Positions 1-9,821 of a stretch of 64,000 bases of DNA are shown here, piece after piece. The stretch is from Bacteroidota bacterium. GTDB taxonomy: Bacteria > Bacteroidota > Bacteroidia > Chitinophagales > Chitinophagaceae. Below the pieces are notes generated by a model. The model was not told the DNA's origin, ran no database searches, and saw nothing but the letters and a program-made list of their open reading frames with translations. The stretch is from contig CANFOM010000006.1 in assembly GCA_947448725.1 (NCBI GenBank), positions 62,001 through 126,000 on the forward strand, given 5' to 3'. Position numbers and translations under genes: made by a program. The stretch's first letter is position 1. Each line of letters begins with the position of its first letter.

Positions 1-2073
1 AAAAAAGTTTCGTTGTGCCAATATTTTAGTGGAGAAATAACTCAAATTGATATTATTCGTATAACTTCTTTTTAAATCGGGATTACCAATGGTTTGATTG
101 TTAATATTACTTTGGTCCAACACTGGTTGTAATTGTGTTAAAGAGGGTTGATTGGTGGAAGTGCGGTAGTTAAATCTAAAATTTTGGGTTTGTGAAAAAT
201 TGTAAACAAAATTGGCAGATGGTAAGATGTCTTTAAAATCATGTTGAATTTTAGAATTGACACTGGTATTGATGCCATTTAACATGGCGTCTTGCAAAGA
301 AAATCCGGTTGAAAAATTATACTTTTTTTGATTATAACGAAAATTCATTCCGCCACCTGCGTAGGTATATTCGCTACTGTATTCGTTGGTTAGTCTTGTG
401 TTTAAAGCGTCATACAAATTATTAATGCCATTTTTATCATACACTTTTTTACTAGTAGACCCAATATTTTTATTGATGAAAGTATTAAACTCAAGTAAAG
501 ATTTTTTACCCAATGGTTCTGTATACACCAAATTGGCCGAATAGGATTCGGTTAGCCCTTTTCTACTGCTTTTTTGATCTAAAATTGAATCTTTTATAAC
601 ACCATAAGAATAAAATAACTGATCTGTGTATTGATTACTATTAGCACTTGAATTATTATACCCTTGTGTTATTGTGGAGGAAATGGTTCTGCCTTTTTTC
701 GTAAACTTTTTTCTAAGTAAGAGTGTGTTGCTAATATTCACCGCATCAGTAACACTAGCAGAATTGGTACTACTCGAATTGGTTAAAGTACCATCAGGCA
801 ATAAGGTACTACTCGAGGAAGCCCCTAAAGAAGTATTTTGTTGATTGGTGATACTTGGCGTGTACTTATAAGAAAAAGTTTCGGACACTTTATTGTCAAT
901 CGTAAATCCTATTTTTTGTTGTTGATTTCTATTGGTGTTATTGGATTCATTGCTGCGATTGAATAAATTACCCGGCGTTAAATTTTGAGTAAAGGAATTA
1001 GTTATGGTATTCCTCTCCACATCACTACTATTCGCATTGGCATTGAAATCCATTTTTTTATCATTCAATACATTGGAATAATTTCCACCCAATGAATAAG
1101 TATTGGCCACTCCCTGCGAGTTGGCATCCGTTCCGCCGCCACCCCCATTAAAATTAAGCATCATGCCTCCACCACCTCTTCCACCACCGCCCCCAGAAAA
1201 ATTAGCCATATCTCCATTAGAAAAAGCTTGACGATTGGTATTATTGGCAGTACCAATTAAGGAAAATTGTTCGTCATTATTAATCCGATTAATATTTCCT
1301 TGTGCATCAAATCGGCCTGGAGAACCTGCACTACCATTTATTTTTCCAAAAGTGGATTGTTTGCGGTCTTTTTTTGTTTTGATATTAATTGCAGTTTCTT
1401 CATTGCCATCATCAATGCCTGTAAACATCGCTTGATCTGATTTGCGATCATACACTTGAATTTTATCAACGGCATCTGCTGGTAAATTTTTAGTAGCCAT
1501 TTTAGGATCTCCTGTAAAAAATTCTTTTCCATTAACAAATACCTTGGTTACTGATTTCCCATTAACGGTAATAGCTCCAGCCTTATCTACTTCTACCCCT
1601 GGCATTTTTTTTAACATATCCTCCACTACTGCATTGGGTACTGTTTTAAAATTTTCAGAGTTAAATTCAATAGAGTCTCCATTAATCACCACTGGAGGCC
1701 TACGGGCCGTGACCGTTACCGTACTTACTTTGTTGGCATCTTCTAAATAAATATTATTTAAGTTAAGTGTAGGATTGGCGCCTGTTTTAAAAGCCACCCA
1801 TTGTTGTTGATAGCCTACATAGGAAATAGATAGCAAATATTTTCCGGCAGCTATGTTCTTTAGTACAAATCCGCCTTCCTCATTGCTTCTTGCAAAACTT
1901 ACCAAAGAAGAGTCTTTGGCACGAACCAGTGAAATGGTTGCATAGGGCAGCGTTCTTTTAGCTGAACTATCTAGGATAATGCCCTGCACTTGAAAATTTT
2001 GAGCAAAACCCACATAACTCATTAATAAGAAGCTAGTTATTGAGAATAATTTTTTGATACTTGTTTTTTTCAT
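1..2073 (-). CDS. Outer membrane beta-barrel / TonB-receptor-like protein with N-terminal carboxypeptidase-regulatory-like domain (partial, C-terminus runs off the left edge)
   Basis: Frame read by hand from ATG at 2073-2071 (MKKTSIKKLFSITSFLLMSYVGFAQNFQVQGIILDSS...) and spot-checked open at the left edge; motif VNGKEFFTGDPKMATKNLPADAVDKIQVYDRKSDQAMFTGIDDGNEE is typical of the family; Gly-rich insert at about 1130-1200. Confidence 0.85.
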   Translation of the reverse strand, partial: MKKTSIKKLFSITSFLLMSYVGFAQNFQVQGIILDSSAKRTLPYATISLVRAKDSSLVSFARSNEEGGFVLKNIAAGKYLLSISYVGYQQQWVAFKTGANPTLNLNNIYLEDANKVSTVTVTARRPPVVINGDSIEFNSENFKTVPNAVVEDMLKKMPGVEVDKAGAITVNGKSVTKVFVNGKEFFTGDPKMATKNLPADAVDKIQVYDRKSDQAMFTGIDDGNEETAINIKTKKDRKQSTFGKINGSAGSPGRFDAQGNINRINNDEQFSLIGTANNTNRQAFSNGDMANFSGGGGGRGGGGMMLNFNGGGGGTDANSQGVANTYSLGGNYSNVLNDKKMDFNANANSSDVERNTITNSFTQNLTPGNLFNRSNESNNTNRNQQQKIGFTIDNKVSETFSYKYTPSITNQQNTSLGASSSSTLLPDGTLTNSSSTNSASVTDAVNISNTLLLRKKFTKKGRTISSTITQGYNNSSANSNQYTDQLFYSYGVIKDSILDQKSSRKGLTESYSANLVYTEPLGKKSLLEFNTFINKNIGSTSKKVYDKNGINNLYDALNTRLTNEYSSEYTYAGGGMNFRYNQKKYNFSTGFSLQDAMLNGINTSVNSKIQHDFKDILPSANFVYNFSQTQNFRFNYRTSTNQPSLTQLQPVLDQSNINNQTIGNPDLKRSYTNNINLSYFSTKILAQRNFF

Positions 2074-2244
2074 GTTATTAAAAATACAACTCATTTACTA
2101 AGCAGGCATTTATCGTGTATGAAAATACACCTTTTATGATGTTTTTTGTATAAATGTAAATAGTTGATGATGAATGGCAATATGGCTATTAAAAGGTTAA
2201 AAAAATTTGATTGAATTAAGTACCTTCCATAAAATTTTACAAAT

Positions 2245-5200
2245 ATGAGAGTTATTATTCTGATGCTTTTTATGGCCCTTGGTTTAACGCAGGCAAATGC
2301 ACAAATTAAAGCCACTCCTCAAAAAGACAGCACCCAATTTTCTAGTTTCAAAGGATTGCCTTTAAAAGCAACTAGGGCTATCCCTATTAAAACCAGCGAA
2401 GGTACCTGGACTTCACTTAGTATTAGTCCAGATGGTAAAACCATTTTATTTGATTTAATGGGAGATATTTATAGTCTTCCTATGGAAGGCGGTAAAGCCA
2501 CTGCTGTTACAAAGGGTATTGCCTATGACAATCATCCAAGTTTTAGCCCTGATGGTAAAAGAATTTTATTTATCTCCGATAGAGGTGGTGCTGAAAACTT
2601 ATGGTATATAGATATTGCCAAAAAAGATACCGTCGCATTAACCGAAGAAAATAATCAAAATTTTCCAGGTGCTATTTATACACCAGATGGTAACTATATA
2701 GTTTATACCAAAGGTAGAAGAAATACAAAATTGTATTTGATGCATAAAAATGGCGGAGCAGGCACACAACTAATTGCTACTCCCGCTAGTTTAAAAACTA
2801 TTGACCCTGCTGTAAGTGCAGATGGTCGTTATATTTATTACTCTGCAAGAACAAGTGCTTGGAATTACAATGCCATGTTACCACAATATAGCATTGGTAT
2901 GTATGATAGAGAAAAAGGAATAACTCGTGTGATTGCATCAAGATATGGTTCTGCTTTTACACCCGTACTTTCTAAAGATGGTAAATGGATGGTTTATGGT
3001 ACAAGATTTGAAGACAAAACTGGATTGGTAAAACGTAATTTAGCAACAGGAGAAGAAAACTGGTTGGCTTATCCAGTGCAAAGAGACGATCAGGAATCGA
3101 TTGCAGTATTAGGTGTATTACCTACGATGGCTTTTACGCCTGATAGTAAATCTTTATTGGCCTCTTATGGTGGAAAAATACACAGTATTAATATTGAAAC
3201 GGCAGAACAAAAAGAAATTAATTACACGGTAGATGCCACCATTGAAATGGGGCCTGAGGTATTATTTAAATACCCTGTAAAAGATACCAGTGCGGCACAA
3301 GCCACACAAATAAGAGATGCAGTGCCTTCTCCCGATGGAAAAAAATTAGCCTTTACCGTATTAAATAAATTATACGTGATGGACTATCCCAATGGTACTC
3401 CTAAAAAAATAACCAATAATAATTTTACAGAAGCACAGCCTTGTTGGAGTATGGACGGCAACCTTATTTACTTTGCCACCTGGAATGAGGATGGCGGTAG
3501 CATTAGACTCATTGACTTAGCTAGCAACAAAGAAACTACACTAACCAAAGAAAATGCATTATACCAAGGATTGGCAATGGATCCTACAGGTAAAAAATTA
3601 GTTTTTAATAGAACTGCAACTCAAAAATTTAAAGATTCCAAAGATCCTACTTACAATGATGATGAAGATGAATTGTGTTGGTTAGATGTAAGTAATGGCA
3701 GCGTTCATGTTATTGACAAAGCCAATGGAAGAAACAATGCTCATTTTGTAAATGGAGAGAATCGCATTTACTTAAATAATAATGGAAAATTAATTTCTAT
3801 TCAATGGGATGGTGGAGATGAAAAAGAAATTGTAAAAATTACGGGTATTACTACATTTGGTAGCATTGCACAACACAAAGGAAAACCTGTGGCGGATGTC
3901 CTTGATATGGTGGATGAAGACGAGGATGCAGCTAAAGAAAATAATCCTGCATCAAGCGCGAATACCATTTTAATGTCTCCTTTAGGCAAAGTGGCAATTG
4001 CACAAGTAAATAATAATATTTATTATATCACTATTCCACAAGCTGGCAAAATAGTTGATATTTCTGTAGCAGATGCAAAAAATGCAGCCTTCCCAAGTAA
4101 ATTATTAACAGAGATGGGTGGAGAATTTCCAAGTTGGGAAGCCAATGGAAAAATTATTCACTACAGCTTAGGCGCCGCACATTTTACTTATGATGTTGAT
4201 GCCTCTTATGCCTTTGACGATAGCTTAGCAACTGCAAAAAAAGCCGAAGCTGCTATGAAAAAAGAAGTGGTTATCAAAGACAGCAGTATGAAAGACAGTA
4301 CTAAAAAAGAAATTGTTGCGAAGAAAGCCGAAAAGAAAGAAGATCCAAAATACAAAGCCGCTGAAAACTGGGTAAAAGTATTTTATGAAAAAGATATGCC
4401 TACCACACACCTCCTTTTAACCAATGCAAGAATCATCACCATGAAAGGCGATGAAGTAATTACTAGAGGTGATATTTATATAGTGAACAATCGTATCAAA
4501 GCCATTGGAAAATCGGGAAGTTTAAAAGTGGCTGCAGAAACTCAAAAAGTAAATGTAGCAGGCAAAACTATTATTCCTGGTTTTGTAGATACCCATTCAC
4601 ATATGTGGCCAAGCTGGGGCATTCATAAAACCCAAGCTTGGGTATATGCCGCTAATTTAGCTTATGGTGTTACCACTACACGTGATCCTCAAACCGCTAC
4701 TACAGATGTACTTACTTATAGCGACATGGTGGATGCCGGTATGATGGTTGGACCAAGAGTTTATTCAACAGGACCTGGTGTTGGCTATTGGGCCTACAAC
4801 TTAAAAGATTCTGCACAAGCAGAGTCGGTATTAAGTCAATACAGCAAATACTACAATACAAAATATATTAAAATGTATTTAGTAGGTAATCGTAAACATA
4901 GACAATGGGTTATTCAAGCTGCTAAAAATCAGCAATTGATGCCTACTACCGAAGGTGGTCTTGATTTTAAATTAAACATGACTAATTTATTAGATGGCTA
5001 TCCTGGACACGAACATTCTATTCCAATTTATCCATTATACAATGATGTTATCAAAACTATTTCGGCATCTAAAATGATCGTAACGCCAACTTTACTAGTT
5101 TCTTATGGTGGACCATGGGCAGAAAATTATTACTACGAAAATGAAAATCCATACAGCAATGAGAAGATGCAATTTTTTACACCTTATGAAGAATTAGCTG

Positions 5201-5661
5201 CTAAATCTCGTCGTCGTGCTACTTGGTTTTTACCGGAAGAACATGTATTCCAAAAGCATGCAAAAAGTATGAAAAAGTTAGTAGAAGATGGTGGCTTGGC
5301 TGGTATTGGTAGTCATGGACAATTACAAGGCTTAGGTTATCATTGGGAACTATGGTCTATGCAAAGTGGTGGTATGCGCAATATTGACGCCTTAAAAACC
5401 GCCACTATTTTAGGCGCTACTGGTTTGGGATTAGATAAAGACTTAGGCAGTTTGGAAGCGGGTAAATTGGCCGACTTAATTATATTGGATAAAAATCCTT
5501 TGGATAATATACGCAATACCAACACAATTGATTTTGTGATGAAAAATGGTCGTTTGTACAATGGCAATACCTTGGATGAAGTAAAAACCGGCAATCATAA
5601 ATTAGATCGTAAAGAATGGATTGAAAAAAAGCCAAAGAAAAATACTCAAGTAGAAGATTAA
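2245..5661 (+). CDS. Amidohydrolase with N-terminal TolB/PD40-type beta-propeller
   Basis: 1138 aa ORF; signal peptide; repeated SPDGK propeller motifs; C-terminal amidohydrolase motif GFVDTHSHMWP and LEAGKLADLIILDKNPL. Confidence 0.88.
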   Translation: MRVIILMLFMALGLTQANAQIKATPQKDSTQFSSFKGLPLKATRAIPIKTSEGTWTSLSISPDGKTILFDLMGDIYSLPMEGGKATAVTKGIAYDNHPSFSPDGKRILFISDRGGAENLWYIDIAKKDTVALTEENNQNFPGAIYTPDGNYIVYTKGRRNTKLYLMHKNGGAGTQLIATPASLKTIDPAVSADGRYIYYSARTSAWNYNAMLPQYSIGMYDREKGITRVIASRYGSAFTPVLSKDGKWMVYGTRFEDKTGLVKRNLATGEENWLAYPVQRDDQESIAVLGVLPTMAFTPDSKSLLASYGGKIHSINIETAEQKEINYTVDATIEMGPEVLFKYPVKDTSAAQATQIRDAVPSPDGKKLAFTVLNKLYVMDYPNGTPKKITNNNFTEAQPCWSMDGNLIYFATWNEDGGSIRLIDLASNKETTLTKENALYQGLAMDPTGKKLVFNRTATQKFKDSKDPTYNDDEDELCWLDVSNGSVHVIDKANGRNNAHFVNGENRIYLNNNGKLISIQWDGGDEKEIVKITGITTFGSIAQHKGKPVADVLDMVDEDEDAAKENNPASSANTILMSPLGKVAIAQVNNNIYYITIPQAGKIVDISVADAKNAAFPSKLLTEMGGEFPSWEANGKIIHYSLGAAHFTYDVDASYAFDDSLATAKKAEAAMKKEVVIKDSSMKDSTKKEIVAKKAEKKEDPKYKAAENWVKVFYEKDMPTTHLLLTNARIITMKGDEVITRGDIYIVNNRIKAIGKSGSLKVAAETQKVNVAGKTIIPGFVDTHSHMWPSWGIHKTQAWVYAANLAYGVTTTRDPQTATTDVLTYSDMVDAGMMVGPRVYSTGPGVGYWAYNLKDSAQAESVLSQYSKYYNTKYIKMYLVGNRKHRQWVIQAAKNQQLMPTTEGGLDFKLNMTNLLDGYPGHEHSIPIYPLYNDVIKTISASKMIVTPTLLVSYGGPWAENYYYENENPYSNEKMQFFTPYEELAAKSRRRATWFLPEEHVFQKHAKSMKKLVEDGGLAGIGSHGQLQGLGYHWELWSMQSGGMRNIDALKTATILGATGLGLDKDLGSLEAGKLADLIILDKNPLDNIRNTNTIDFVMKNGRLYNGNTLDEVKTGNHKLDRKEWIEKKPKKNTQVED

Positions 5662-5680
5662 ATTTTAAAAAATATTAGAT

Positions 5681-6607
5681 ATGCAAAATTCAAGAAGAAA
5701 ATTTATTCAAAACGCATCCCTTGCCATTGTAGGAGCAAGTTTAAAGCCTAGCTACTTATGGTCAAACACAAACCTAACGGCAGATGTAAAAAAATTAATT
5801 GGTATTCAATTGTATTCGGTTCGTGATGATATGGGAAAAAATCCATTGAGCACTTTAACCGCTTTGTCAAAAATGGGTTACCAATATGTCGAACACGCCA
5901 ATTATATTAATCGAAAGTTTTATGGTTGGACCGCAACCGAATTTAAAAAAATATTAAATGATCTAGGATTAAAAATGCCAAGCGGACATACCGTGATGAC
6001 CTCAAAGCATTGGGATAATACCCTTAAAGATTTTACGAAGGAATGGAAATATACCGTAGAAGATGCTGCCGTTTTAGGACAGACCTATGTAATTAGTCCT
6101 TCTATCGATGATAAATTAAGAAGCACTTATGATGGCTTAATGTTGCAACTAGATGTATTTAATAAATCCGGAGAATTGTGTAAAGCAAGTGGTATGAAAT
6201 TTGGTTACCACAATCATGATTTCGAATTCAAAGAAAAAATGAATGGCAGTTTACTGTATGATATTATACTACAACATACCGATCCAAATTTAGTGATACA
6301 TCAATTAGACTTTGGTAATATGTATGGGGCTGGTGGCAGGGCAGCGCAATGGATTAGTAAATATCCAGGTCGCTTTAAATCTTTGCATATTAAAGATGAA
6401 ATTAAAGCAGAAAAAGGTGAAATGAACGATGGATACGAAAGCACCATTTTAGGCACCGGTGTTGTAGATCCTAAAGCAATCGCTTTATTGGCTAAAAAAA
6501 TAGGAGGCTCTATTCACTTTATCATTGAACAAGAGTCTTACCAAGGCCTTACTCCATTGGAATGTGCTAAAAAAGATTTAGAAATTATAAAAACCTGGGG
6601 TATATAA
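5681..6607 (+). CDS. Sugar phosphate isomerase/epimerase (TIM barrel)
   Basis: 308 aa; SRRKFIQNASLAIVGA Tat-like N-terminus; KFGYHNHDFEF and HQLDFGNMYGAGG motifs. Confidence 0.85.
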   Translation: MQNSRRKFIQNASLAIVGASLKPSYLWSNTNLTADVKKLIGIQLYSVRDDMGKNPLSTLTALSKMGYQYVEHANYINRKFYGWTATEFKKILNDLGLKMPSGHTVMTSKHWDNTLKDFTKEWKYTVEDAAVLGQTYVISPSIDDKLRSTYDGLMLQLDVFNKSGELCKASGMKFGYHNHDFEFKEKMNGSLLYDIILQHTDPNLVIHQLDFGNMYGAGGRAAQWISKYPGRFKSLHIKDEIKAEKGEMNDGYESTILGTGVVDPKAIALLAKKIGGSIHFIIEQESYQGLTPLECAKKDLEIIKTWGI

Positions 6608-6627
6608 TACACCACTTAAATGGTATA

Positions 6628-6660
6628 AAAGCACAAACCTAAAACGTTTGTGCTTTTTTT
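6628..6660 (+). terminator. Intrinsic terminator after the isomerase
   Basis: GCACAAAC-ctaaaac-GTTTGTGC followed by TTTTTTT. Confidence 0.85.
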
Positions 6661-6708
6661 ATGCTTAACTTTAAATAAGCAATTTGCGCTTCATTCAATT
6701 CATCTTCT

Positions 6709-8901
6709 ATGAAAAATATTTTAATGGGTTTGCTTAGTTTACTAGTATTGACCTGCATTAATGATGTTGCGCAAGCTCAACAAATTAATGCAGTAGATTT
6801 AGCCAGATGGAATAAGCATGCCAATCAAGTTAAAATTATTAGAGACGAATGGGATATCCCTCATATTTATGGCAAGACAGATGCCGATGCCATTTTTGGT
6901 TTAATGTATGCCCAATGCGAAGAGAATTTTGATCAAATAGAATTGAACTACTTAGAAATGCTAGGACGTACTGCCGAAGTTAAAGGGGATAAAGCTATCT
7001 ATGAGGATTTAATGATGCGTCTGATTCAAGATAGTGCCGAAGCGATTAAAGATTTTAACAATAGCCCTATTTGGTTTAAAAATTTACTACAAGCACATGC
7101 CGATGGTTTAAATTATTATTTATACAAACATCCCAAAGTGCATCCTAAAGCGATTGCCTATTTTAAGCCCTGGTATCATTTAATGTGGACCGATGGAAGT
7201 GTCTCTCCAACAAGAACAGGTGGTATCACCACAGAAGATGTTGCTGGTTTTTATGGAGAAAAAAATAAGCTAGCCATTCATTCCAGCCCAAATTTTGAAG
7301 AAAAAGTAAGTACAGGTTCCAATGGCTTTGCGATTGCACCCATGCATAGTAAAAATGGAAATGCATTATTGTACATTAACCCACATGTACCTTTTTATTT
7401 TAGAACTGAAATGCATATGAATAGCGAAGAGGGTTTAAATGTTTATGGTGCAGTTACCTGGGGTCAAATGTTTATTTACCAAGGTTTCAATGAAAAATGT
7501 GGATGGATGCATACCAGCAGCTATGCAGATGTAGCCGATGTCTATGAAGAAAAAATTAAACAAAATAAAAAAGGCTGGGTATCTATCTATGAAAAAGAAG
7601 AAAAAGAAATTACCCAAAGAACCATACATATAAAATATAGCGAAGCAGGCCTGATGCAATCAAAATCATTTAATACTTATAAAACAATTCATGGCCCGGT
7701 GATGGGCAGTAAAAATGGCAATTGGTTAAGCCTTCAAGAAAACAATCGTTCTTTAAATGCTTTAATGGAGTGTTGGATTAGAACCAAAGCAAGCAATTTA
7801 AAATCCTATCAAAAAGCATTGTCCTTACTAGCCAATAATAGCAACAACACAGTTTTTGCAGATGGAGAAGGCAATATTGCTTATTGGCATGGAAATTATA
7901 TGCCTAAAAGAAATACCAATTACGATTATAGCTTGCCCTTAGATGGATCTATTGCAAGCACCAACTGGAAAGGCATTCATTCCTTAAATGAAATCGTACA
8001 AAGCATCAATCCACCCAATGGATGGTTGCAAAATTGCAATGCCACTCCTTTTACAGTAGCCGGAATCAATAGTCCCAAGGCCAATCAGTATCCCGCTTAC
8101 ATGGCCCCAGAGGGTGAAAATGGCCGAGGCATTACTGCTGTAAAGCTGTTAGAAAAAATTGATAAAATAAGTTTGGAGGAATTAATCCATCTTGGATACA
8201 ATAAACACATGTCGGCCTTTGACGTTTTATTGCCTTCTTTTTTAGACTTTGTAAAAACTATTTCGCTCAATGAAAAAGAAAAGAAAGCCATTCAATATTT
8301 AAGCAATTGGAATCATGATGGTGATACGGCTTCCATTGCAACCACCATTGCAATTGAATGGGCTACCGAATGGGTCAAAGAATTACCTCCAGCACCTACC
8401 GAAGAAACAAGCACCCATATTTGGAAAAAATATGAACGAATGGTTACTGCCATATCCAATGAAAAAAAATTAGAACTTTTAAATAAAACATTGGCGCAAT
8501 TAGAAAAAATATATGGTACCTGGGAAATAAGTTGGGGTAGCATTAATAGATATCAAAGAGTTGATCCAGGAGAAAAGTTTGATGATCAATTGCCTAGTTT
8601 AGCAGTTGCTCAAGCTTCTTCCAAATGGGGTACCCTTCCAGCTTTTGAGAGTAAAAGACAAGAGTATACCCATAAAAGATATGGTTATTCGGGAAGTAGT
8701 TTTATTGCAGCTATTAGTTTTGGGAAAAAACTAGAAGCTAAAACAATCATCACTGGAGGACAAAGTCGTTTTGCTAAGTCAAGTCATTTCACGGATCAAG
8801 CTCAAAAATACCTGGAAGGTGATTTTAAAACCATTCACTTTTATAAAGAAGATGTTTTAGCACATGAAGTAATATCATATAAACCTGGATTCACAAGGTA
8901 A
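6709..8901 (+). CDS. Penicillin acylase family protein (Ntn hydrolase)
   Basis: 730 aa; RDEWDIPHIYGKTDADAIFGLMYAQCEENFDQIE and STGSNGFAIAPMHSKNGNALLYINPHVPF (nucleophile Ser region). Confidence 0.88.
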   Translation: MKNILMGLLSLLVLTCINDVAQAQQINAVDLARWNKHANQVKIIRDEWDIPHIYGKTDADAIFGLMYAQCEENFDQIELNYLEMLGRTAEVKGDKAIYEDLMMRLIQDSAEAIKDFNNSPIWFKNLLQAHADGLNYYLYKHPKVHPKAIAYFKPWYHLMWTDGSVSPTRTGGITTEDVAGFYGEKNKLAIHSSPNFEEKVSTGSNGFAIAPMHSKNGNALLYINPHVPFYFRTEMHMNSEEGLNVYGAVTWGQMFIYQGFNEKCGWMHTSSYADVADVYEEKIKQNKKGWVSIYEKEEKEITQRTIHIKYSEAGLMQSKSFNTYKTIHGPVMGSKNGNWLSLQENNRSLNALMECWIRTKASNLKSYQKALSLLANNSNNTVFADGEGNIAYWHGNYMPKRNTNYDYSLPLDGSIASTNWKGIHSLNEIVQSINPPNGWLQNCNATPFTVAGINSPKANQYPAYMAPEGENGRGITAVKLLEKIDKISLEELIHLGYNKHMSAFDVLLPSFLDFVKTISLNEKEKKAIQYLSNWNHDGDTASIATTIAIEWATEWVKELPPAPTEETSTHIWKKYERMVTAISNEKKLELLNKTLAQLEKIYGTWEISWGSINRYQRVDPGEKFDDQLPSLAVAQASSKWGTLPAFESKRQEYTHKRYGYSGSSFIAAISFGKKLEAKTIITGGQSRFAKSSHFTDQAQKYLEGDFKTIHFYKEDVLAHEVISYKPGFTR

Positions 8902-9560
8902 TGATCATACAACTTAGATATAAATGCCACTTTAACCAATCCTGCTAAATTTTTTACTTCTAACTTTTGCATCATTTTAGTTCGATGCCCTTCAACGGTT
9001 CTTTTACTATGCCCTACTTCATAAGCAATTTGCTTACTAGAAGCTTCTTCACAAATACGAACCAGGATGTATTTATCATAGGTATGCAATTGATGTACTT
9101 TTTGGGTTAATTTAATTTTTTCCATATGATGAGCCATGGAAAATAGCTTGTCTGCAATGATAGGACAGAAATATATTTTATTAAGTCGGGTCATTTCTAA
9201 GGCCTTGGACCATTCCTGCTTCGTAACATTTCGGGAGATGACCACCGAGATGCCATTGTCAATGAGTTGATACAAATGAGCGTCATCTTGCTCATTAAAG
9301 ATCACCATAATAGACATTTTTTTCCTTAACGCATTTATTTGGGCCATGGCATCAGAATGACCATAATCAAATAAGGAGCTATCCACTACTAAAAGCAAGG
9401 GTAAAGCTTGTTGGTTTTTATCTTTGGCCATAAAACCATCCAACTCTTTTAAGCTTTTAATGATATGATAGCCCATTAACATTGGATTGTCTTTAATAAG
9501 TAAGCCACAACCCATAGCATACACATTTTGTTGATCGCATAATATAACTTGACTTTGCAT
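8841..9560 (-). CDS. LuxR/NarL-type response-regulator-like transcription factor, degenerate receiver
   Basis: 239 aa; C-terminal HTH ASSKQIAYEVGHSKRTVEGHRTKMMQKLEVKNLAGLVKVAF; N-terminal receiver-like fold with partial motif conservation. Confidence 0.8.
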   Translation of the reverse strand: MQSQVILCDQQNVYAMGCGLLIKDNPMLMGYHIIKSLKELDGFMAKDKNQQALPLLLVVDSSLFDYGHSDAMAQINALRKKMSIMVIFNEQDDAHLYQLIDNGISVVISRNVTKQEWSKALEMTRLNKIYFCPIIADKLFSMAHHMEKIKLTQKVHQLHTYDKYILVRICEEASSKQIAYEVGHSKRTVEGHRTKMMQKLEVKNLAGLVKVAFISKLYDHYLVNPGLYDITSCAKTSSL

Positions 9561-9821
9561 AAATTATTGATTGGATGATTGATACTGCAATAAAACAATA
9601 TTTTTATAACCTATTGATATACAAAGTACTATCTTTTATAAATGGCTTTTAAAACCATTGTAATTGGCCCCATTCATGTATTTTCTAATTTAGAATTGGG
9701 TTGCATATAAAAAAAGAAAATTAATAGAAACAAGTAGTTATTAAATAAACCCTATAATTATTTGTCAGTATTATATATTTTATAACTTCATTGTATATTA
9801 TACTAACCCCTTTGCATAGCG

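Noticed and set aside
1235-1750. Short ORFs at 1235-1435 (+), 1338-1538 (-), 1544-1750 (+)
   Set aside because: All lie within the long open minus frame of the partial beta-barrel protein, which the ORF track misses because it runs off the window edge.
2091-2315. 74-aa minus ORF
   Set aside because: Spans the divergent promoter region and the start of the amidohydrolase; no motif support.
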